Notes under the pieces: generated by a model | The model's database searches: none | What the model saw: the letters and a program-made list of their open reading frames with translations, nothing else | What the model was told of the DNA's origin: nothing | Program-made: the position numbers and the translations under genes | Source: CAYMUB01 sp964393545 | GTDB lineage: Bacteria > Patescibacteriota > Microgenomatia > Daviesbacterales > UBA10151 | DNA length: 24,102 bases | Reading direction: 5' to 3' | Assembly: GCA_964393545.1 (NCBI GenBank) | Contig: CAYMUB010000067.1 | Coordinates: forward strand, 1 to 24,102 | Part shown: piece after piece, positions 20,966 through 24,102 of the stretch | Numbering within the stretch: the stretch's first letter is position 1 | Layout of the letters: each line of letters starts with the position of its first letter

Positions 20966-21313
20966 ATGTCTGATATAAAAAGACTTAAAGAAAAAATTAA
21001 AAAGTTTCGGGACGAACGGGATTGGAAGCAATTCCACAATCCCAAAGATGTCGCGCTATCCTTAGTTTTGGAAGCTGCCGAGCTACTTGAACTTTTTCAG
21101 TGGAAAAATCAAAAAGAAATTGAAGAATATATAAGAACAAACAAAGAGGATATAGGAGAAGAGTTAGCAGATGTTTTATATTGGGTTTTACTTATGTGTA
21201 ATGACCTCGAAATAAATATTTCCGAGGCTTTAGAAAAAAAGATTAAGAAAAACGAAAGAAAATACCCAGTAGATAAAACAAAAGGAAAGCATACTAAATA
21301 TAACAAACTTTAA
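20966..21313 (+). CDS. MazG-like nucleotide pyrophosphohydrolase
   Basis: 115 residues from the ATG at 20966. A longer frame from 20798 lies inside radC and is not used: the MazG-like domain starts right at MSDIKRLKEKIKKFRDERDW, four bases after the radC stop. The all-alpha NTP-PPase metal site is complete: E36-x2-E39 in LEAAELLELFQW and E66-x2-D69 in GEELADVLYW. The tail NERKYPVDKTKGKHTKY is typical. Such enzymes hydrolyse nucleoside triphosphates, often modified or damaged ones, to monophosphates. In this operon it could alter nucleotide pools or remove a signal nucleotide (inference). Confidence 0.93.
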   Translation: MSDIKRLKEKIKKFRDERDWKQFHNPKDVALSLVLEAAELLELFQWKNQKEIEEYIRTNKEDIGEELADVLYWVLLMCNDLEINISEALEKKIKKNERKYPVDKTKGKHTKYNKL

Positions 21314-21316
21314 ATT

Positions 21317-23176
21317 ATGATTCTCTATGAAGAAGCGATAGAACACTTTAATGAAGACGTGATGCAAAATCGTATTGCGGATCGTGCAGCTGAAAAGTAT
21401 CAAGCGTACTATAAAAGGAATCCTAGCGATTCCGAATATCGATCCTGGGCAATTTCACTTGCAATTCTAAATAACAGTTTCATTTATGCAGGGCTTAAAG
21501 ACAATCATATAGTCGTTGAATACGAACTTCCTTTTGCTTCACAAAGAATCGACGTATTATTGTTCGGACGTGATGTTGGCGGAAGAGAAAATATTGTGAT
21601 AATGGAACTCAAGCAATGGTCAAATGATAATGTAAAAGATTCAGAATCAGAGGGAAATATAATTGTTAATTATGGAAGATTTCAAAAAGAACAACCACAC
21701 CCAGCATTGCAAGTGCAAGGATATTATTTTGGCCTAAAGGATTTTATTAAAATTTTTGAAGAGAAAAATGCACCAAAGTTAAGTGCATCTGTGTATGCGC
21801 ATAATTATTCAAAACAAAAAGATGCCATCCTCCTTTCACCTAGATTTTCTGAATTAGTAAAAACATTCCCAATATTCACAAAAGAAGAAGCGATCGAACT
21901 TGGGAGATACCTTAAAGAACGTCTTCAAAGCGGAAAAGGGCAGGTAGTTTACGAACATTTTGCAAGAAGCCCGATTGGTCCATCGAAAAAACTTCTTGAT
22001 CACACAAGCGAAATGATTAATAAGCAACAGATTTTTAACTTAATAGACGATCAAATAGCGACCTATAATGCGATAATGCATAAAGCAAAACAGCTTGCAA
22101 GAACAAAAAAGAAATCCATTGTGATTGTAAAGGGTGGTCCCGGTACCGGAAAGTCGGTTATCGCACTTGAAGTTATGGGAGAACTTTTAAGACAAGGCAG
22201 AAAAGTTATGCATGCTACTGGTTCGGCTGCGTTTACTAACACACTTAGGAAAATAGTTGGAGTTAGAGCGAAAAATCTTTTTAAATTTTTTAATAGCTTT
22301 ATTTCAACAGAACCTAATTCCTTTGATGTACTTATTTGTGATGAAGCTCACCGCATTAGAGAATCTAGTGTAAATAGATATACTCCTAGAACCCAGAGAA
22401 CTAATCTACCTCAAGTAGATGAGTTAATAGATGTAGCAAAATTAAACATCTTCTTTATAGATGAAAACCAAATTGTGCGGCCTAATGAAATTGGAACCGT
22501 TGCAATGATTAAAGATGCTGCTAAACGTTTTGGTGTTCATGAAGAAGATATAGTTGAATTTGAATTGAAAACGCAATTCCGTTGTTCTGGATCAGATGCA
22601 TATTTGCAATGGATCGACAAAGTTTTAGGTATTATGGATTCTGATATTGTAAAGTATGACCCTAAAATGGAATTTCGTATTTTTGACAACCCAACTAATA
22701 TGATGGCCGAAGTACGAAAAAGAAATGCAGAAAAGCAGAATTCGGCTAGAATAGCGGCTGGATTTTGTTGGCCGTGGAGCAAGCCCAATCCTGATGGTTC
22801 ACTTGTAAAAGATGTAAAAATTGATGACTTTGAAATGCCATGGGAGAAGAAAGATGAATTTTGGAAATGGGCAACTGATGATTCAGGTATGGAGCAAGTA
22901 GGAACCGTTTATACAGCCCAAGGGTTTGAATTCGATTACATTGGAATAATTTTTGGAGAGGATCTTATTTATGATCAAAAAAAGAAAGAATGGATAAGCC
23001 TGCCAAAATATTCCTATGACACAATGGTTACTAGAAATAATACGGAACTAACTAAACATTTAAAACAAGTCTATAGAGTTTTAATGTCGAGAGCGCATAA
23101 AGGTGTATATGTTTATTTTATGAATAAGGATACCGAAAAATACTTCAGAAATAATCTACAAAATGTTGAAGATTAA
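21317..23176 (+). CDS. RecB-like nuclease-DUF2075 helicase fusion
   Basis: 619 residues, three bases after the MazG-like gene. Residues 66-136 carry a PD-(D/E)xK nuclease core: EYELPFASQRIDVLLFG (D79), IVIMELKQW (E97, K99) and a RecB-type QxxxY (Q132-Y136). From about 265 a DUF2075 superfamily 1-type motor follows: Walker A GGPGTGKS (273-280), Walker B VLICDEAHR (338-346), FFIDENQIVRP (motif III-like), ELKTQFRCSG (motif IV-like), VGTVYTAQGFEFDYIGII (motif V) and YRVLMSRAHKGVYVYF (motif VI). All motor motifs look intact. Known relatives include Schlafen-type helicases and restriction-associated proteins. It probably processes foreign DNA or RNA. CGT/CGA/GCG codons are frequent. Confidence 0.93.
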   Translation: MILYEEAIEHFNEDVMQNRIADRAAEKYQAYYKRNPSDSEYRSWAISLAILNNSFIYAGLKDNHIVVEYELPFASQRIDVLLFGRDVGGRENIVIMELKQWSNDNVKDSESEGNIIVNYGRFQKEQPHPALQVQGYYFGLKDFIKIFEEKNAPKLSASVYAHNYSKQKDAILLSPRFSELVKTFPIFTKEEAIELGRYLKERLQSGKGQVVYEHFARSPIGPSKKLLDHTSEMINKQQIFNLIDDQIATYNAIMHKAKQLARTKKKSIVIVKGGPGTGKSVIALEVMGELLRQGRKVMHATGSAAFTNTLRKIVGVRAKNLFKFFNSFISTEPNSFDVLICDEAHRIRESSVNRYTPRTQRTNLPQVDELIDVAKLNIFFIDENQIVRPNEIGTVAMIKDAAKRFGVHEEDIVEFELKTQFRCSGSDAYLQWIDKVLGIMDSDIVKYDPKMEFRIFDNPTNMMAEVRKRNAEKQNSARIAAGFCWPWSKPNPDGSLVKDVKIDDFEMPWEKKDEFWKWATDDSGMEQVGTVYTAQGFEFDYIGIIFGEDLIYDQKKKEWISLPKYSYDTMVTRNNTELTKHLKQVYRVLMSRAHKGVYVYFMNKDTEKYFRNNLQNVED

Positions 23177-23178
23177 TT

Positions 23179-23877
23179 ATGAAAATTCAGGATGATATTC
23201 TTACTTACCGGGAGATGTGTGATATAGAAGGAGTTCAAACTCTTCAGCGGGGAATGAACTTCCGCCTTAATCCAAAATACTCTGTAATCTTGATGTCTCA
23301 ACGAACAAATGCACCTTATAAAGACAAAATTTATGATGATGGAGTAACGATAGAATATGAAGGACATGATGTTTCAAGACAAGGTTATCAGCATAATCCA
23401 AAAGATGAAGATCAGCCAGAAGAATTACCTTCAGGTAGACTAACCCAAAATGGCTATTTTATAAAAGCAGCTCAGAATTTTGAAAAGGGTTTGCGAGAAC
23501 CAGAATTAGTAAAGGCTTATGAAAAAATTATGAATGGTGTTTGGTCGCTTAAGGGAATTTTTGAATTAGTAGACTATAAAATAGTGAACGATGGAAAAAG
23601 GAATGTTTTCAGATTTATTTTAAAGTTAACAAGTCTAAAAAATCTTATCGGTAGATCTGAGGATTTAAAACTTTCTCAAACTAGACTTATTCCTTCAGAA
23701 GTCAAAAAAGAAGTTTGGAAAAGAGATAAGAGTAGATGTGTCATATGTGGTGAAACAACAAACTTGCACTTTGATCATGATTTGCCATTCTCAAAGGGTG
23801 GTACTAGCTTGAGTGCAAAGAATGTTAGGCTTTTGTGCATGAAACACAACCTCCAAAAATCAGGTAAAATTGAATAA
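23179..23877 (+). CDS. SRA-like/HNH modification-dependent endonuclease
   Basis: 232 residues, two bases after the helicase gene. Residues 15-150 resemble an SRA/YDG domain, the fold that flips out modified cytosine: YSVILMSQRTNAPYKDKIYDDGVTIEYEGHD, then EDQPEELPSGRLTQNGYFIKAA, and VWSLKGIFELVDYKI...FRFILKL, in the same order as in SRA proteins. Residues 173-232 are an HNH nuclease: C187-x2-C190, FDHDLPFSKGG (D199, H200), NVRLLC and MKHN (C220, H223). SRA-HNH proteins of known type are type IV enzymes that cut DNA with modified cytosine. The HNH part is certain; the SRA call rests on motif order. Confidence 0.85.
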   Translation: MKIQDDILTYREMCDIEGVQTLQRGMNFRLNPKYSVILMSQRTNAPYKDKIYDDGVTIEYEGHDVSRQGYQHNPKDEDQPEELPSGRLTQNGYFIKAAQNFEKGLREPELVKAYEKIMNGVWSLKGIFELVDYKIVNDGKRNVFRFILKLTSLKNLIGRSEDLKLSQTRLIPSEVKKEVWKRDKSRCVICGETTNLHFDHDLPFSKGGTSLSAKNVRLLCMKHNLQKSGKIE

Positions 23878-23878
23878 T

Positions 23879-23950
23879 AGATGCGATAAACTAGTTTATA
23901 AACTCTACGGCCTCACGACAGAAGAAATCGCAGCCGTTAAATCTAATTAA
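23879..23950 (+). pseudogene. C-terminal stub of a type IIG-like restriction-methyltransferase
   Basis: A frame without start codon reads DKLVYKLYGLTTEEIAAV and ends KSN and TAA at 23950. This is the characteristic end of Eco57I-type and related large N6-adenine methyltransferases (usually IDxLVYxLYGLTxEEIxxV). The other thousand or so residues are gone, cut right at the end of the HNH gene. It shows that a restriction-modification gene once stood here and that the operon was probably inserted into or replaced it. Confidence 0.65.
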
Positions 23951-24018
23951 TATTTTCTATCCGTATTGACTCATGAGTAATTCCTACCGAAAACGATTCA
24001 TTGCCTCATATCAAAATC

Positions 24019-24102
24019 CTACCCTAGTTTCGTTGGTTTTAGTCTTTCTAAATCCTCATCAATTTGCTCTTTTAGTTTAACCAGACTTAGAGCTTTATAT
24101 TG
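24019..24102 (-). CDS. C-terminal end of a gene cut by the right window edge
   Basis: On the minus strand an open frame enters from the right and reads QYKALSLVKLKEQIDEDLERL, then KPTKLG and a TAG stop at 24019. It is helical and charged, with codon use like a real gene. 27 residues are too few to name the protein. Bases 23951-24018 hold nothing I can support. Confidence 0.45.
   Translation of the reverse strand, partial: QYKALSLVKLKEQIDEDLERLKPTKLG

Overview
The window looks like part of a small, AT-rich genome of a Candidate Phyla Radiation (Patescibacteria) bacterium, probably Microgenomates-like. The reasons are dense, mostly short genes, ATGA/TAATG stop-start overlaps, three convergent tail-to-tail gene overlaps, many single-pass or secreted proteins of unknown function, a CxxC-x17-CxxC zinc-ribbon protein, a CvpA-CAP fusion and dockerin-type repeats. 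TGA is used as a normal stop, so this is the standard bacterial code. The lineage is an inference from gene style, not from a marker tree.

Bases 1-9171 read as stable chromosome. They hold a Gln/Pro-rich membrane-anchored protein cut by the window edge, lexA, a DedA-type membrane protein, rsmI, a reduced PEP-synthase-like protein, and a minus-strand operon of envelope or secreted proteins (a PsbP-like membrane protein, CvpA-CAP, a thermonuclease and a DUF192 protein). Two small proteins, the zinc-ribbon protein and a YgjP-type metallopeptidase follow. Most transcription-unit starts have a TATAAT-like -10 box only 6-11 bases before the start codon, which suggests widespread leaderless mRNAs.

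Bases 9236-11570 are accessory. They contain the 3' piece of a gametolysin-like peptidase with a dockerin, a repeat-rich gap, a coupled XRE regulator and ImmA/IrrE peptidase under an autoregulatory-looking palindrome, a divergent 40-residue protein with one of the few strong Shine-Dalgarno sites, and tRNA-Lys(TTT). Near-identical direct repeats flank the XRE/ImmA segment, one of them beside the tRNA.

Bases 11671-19637 carry a lipocalin/DUF4334-like protein, a protein with a CDP-alcohol phosphotransferase-like signature, a PQQ-type sugar dehydrogenase propeller, several unknowns, a squalene/phytoene synthase-like gene overlapping a matrixin-like protease, and a long membrane protein. Small GC-rich palindromes are scattered between and inside these genes.

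Bases 19695-24102 look like a defence island. A decayed KilA-N gene is followed by a four-gene operon with 2-4 base gaps: RadC, a MazG-like pyrophosphohydrolase, a RecB-like nuclease fused to a DUF2075 helicase, and an SRA-like-HNH enzyme that resembles modification-dependent (type IV) restriction enzymes. Behind it lies the C-terminal stub of a type IIG-like restriction-methyltransferase. This operon is the best candidate here for an undescribed system.
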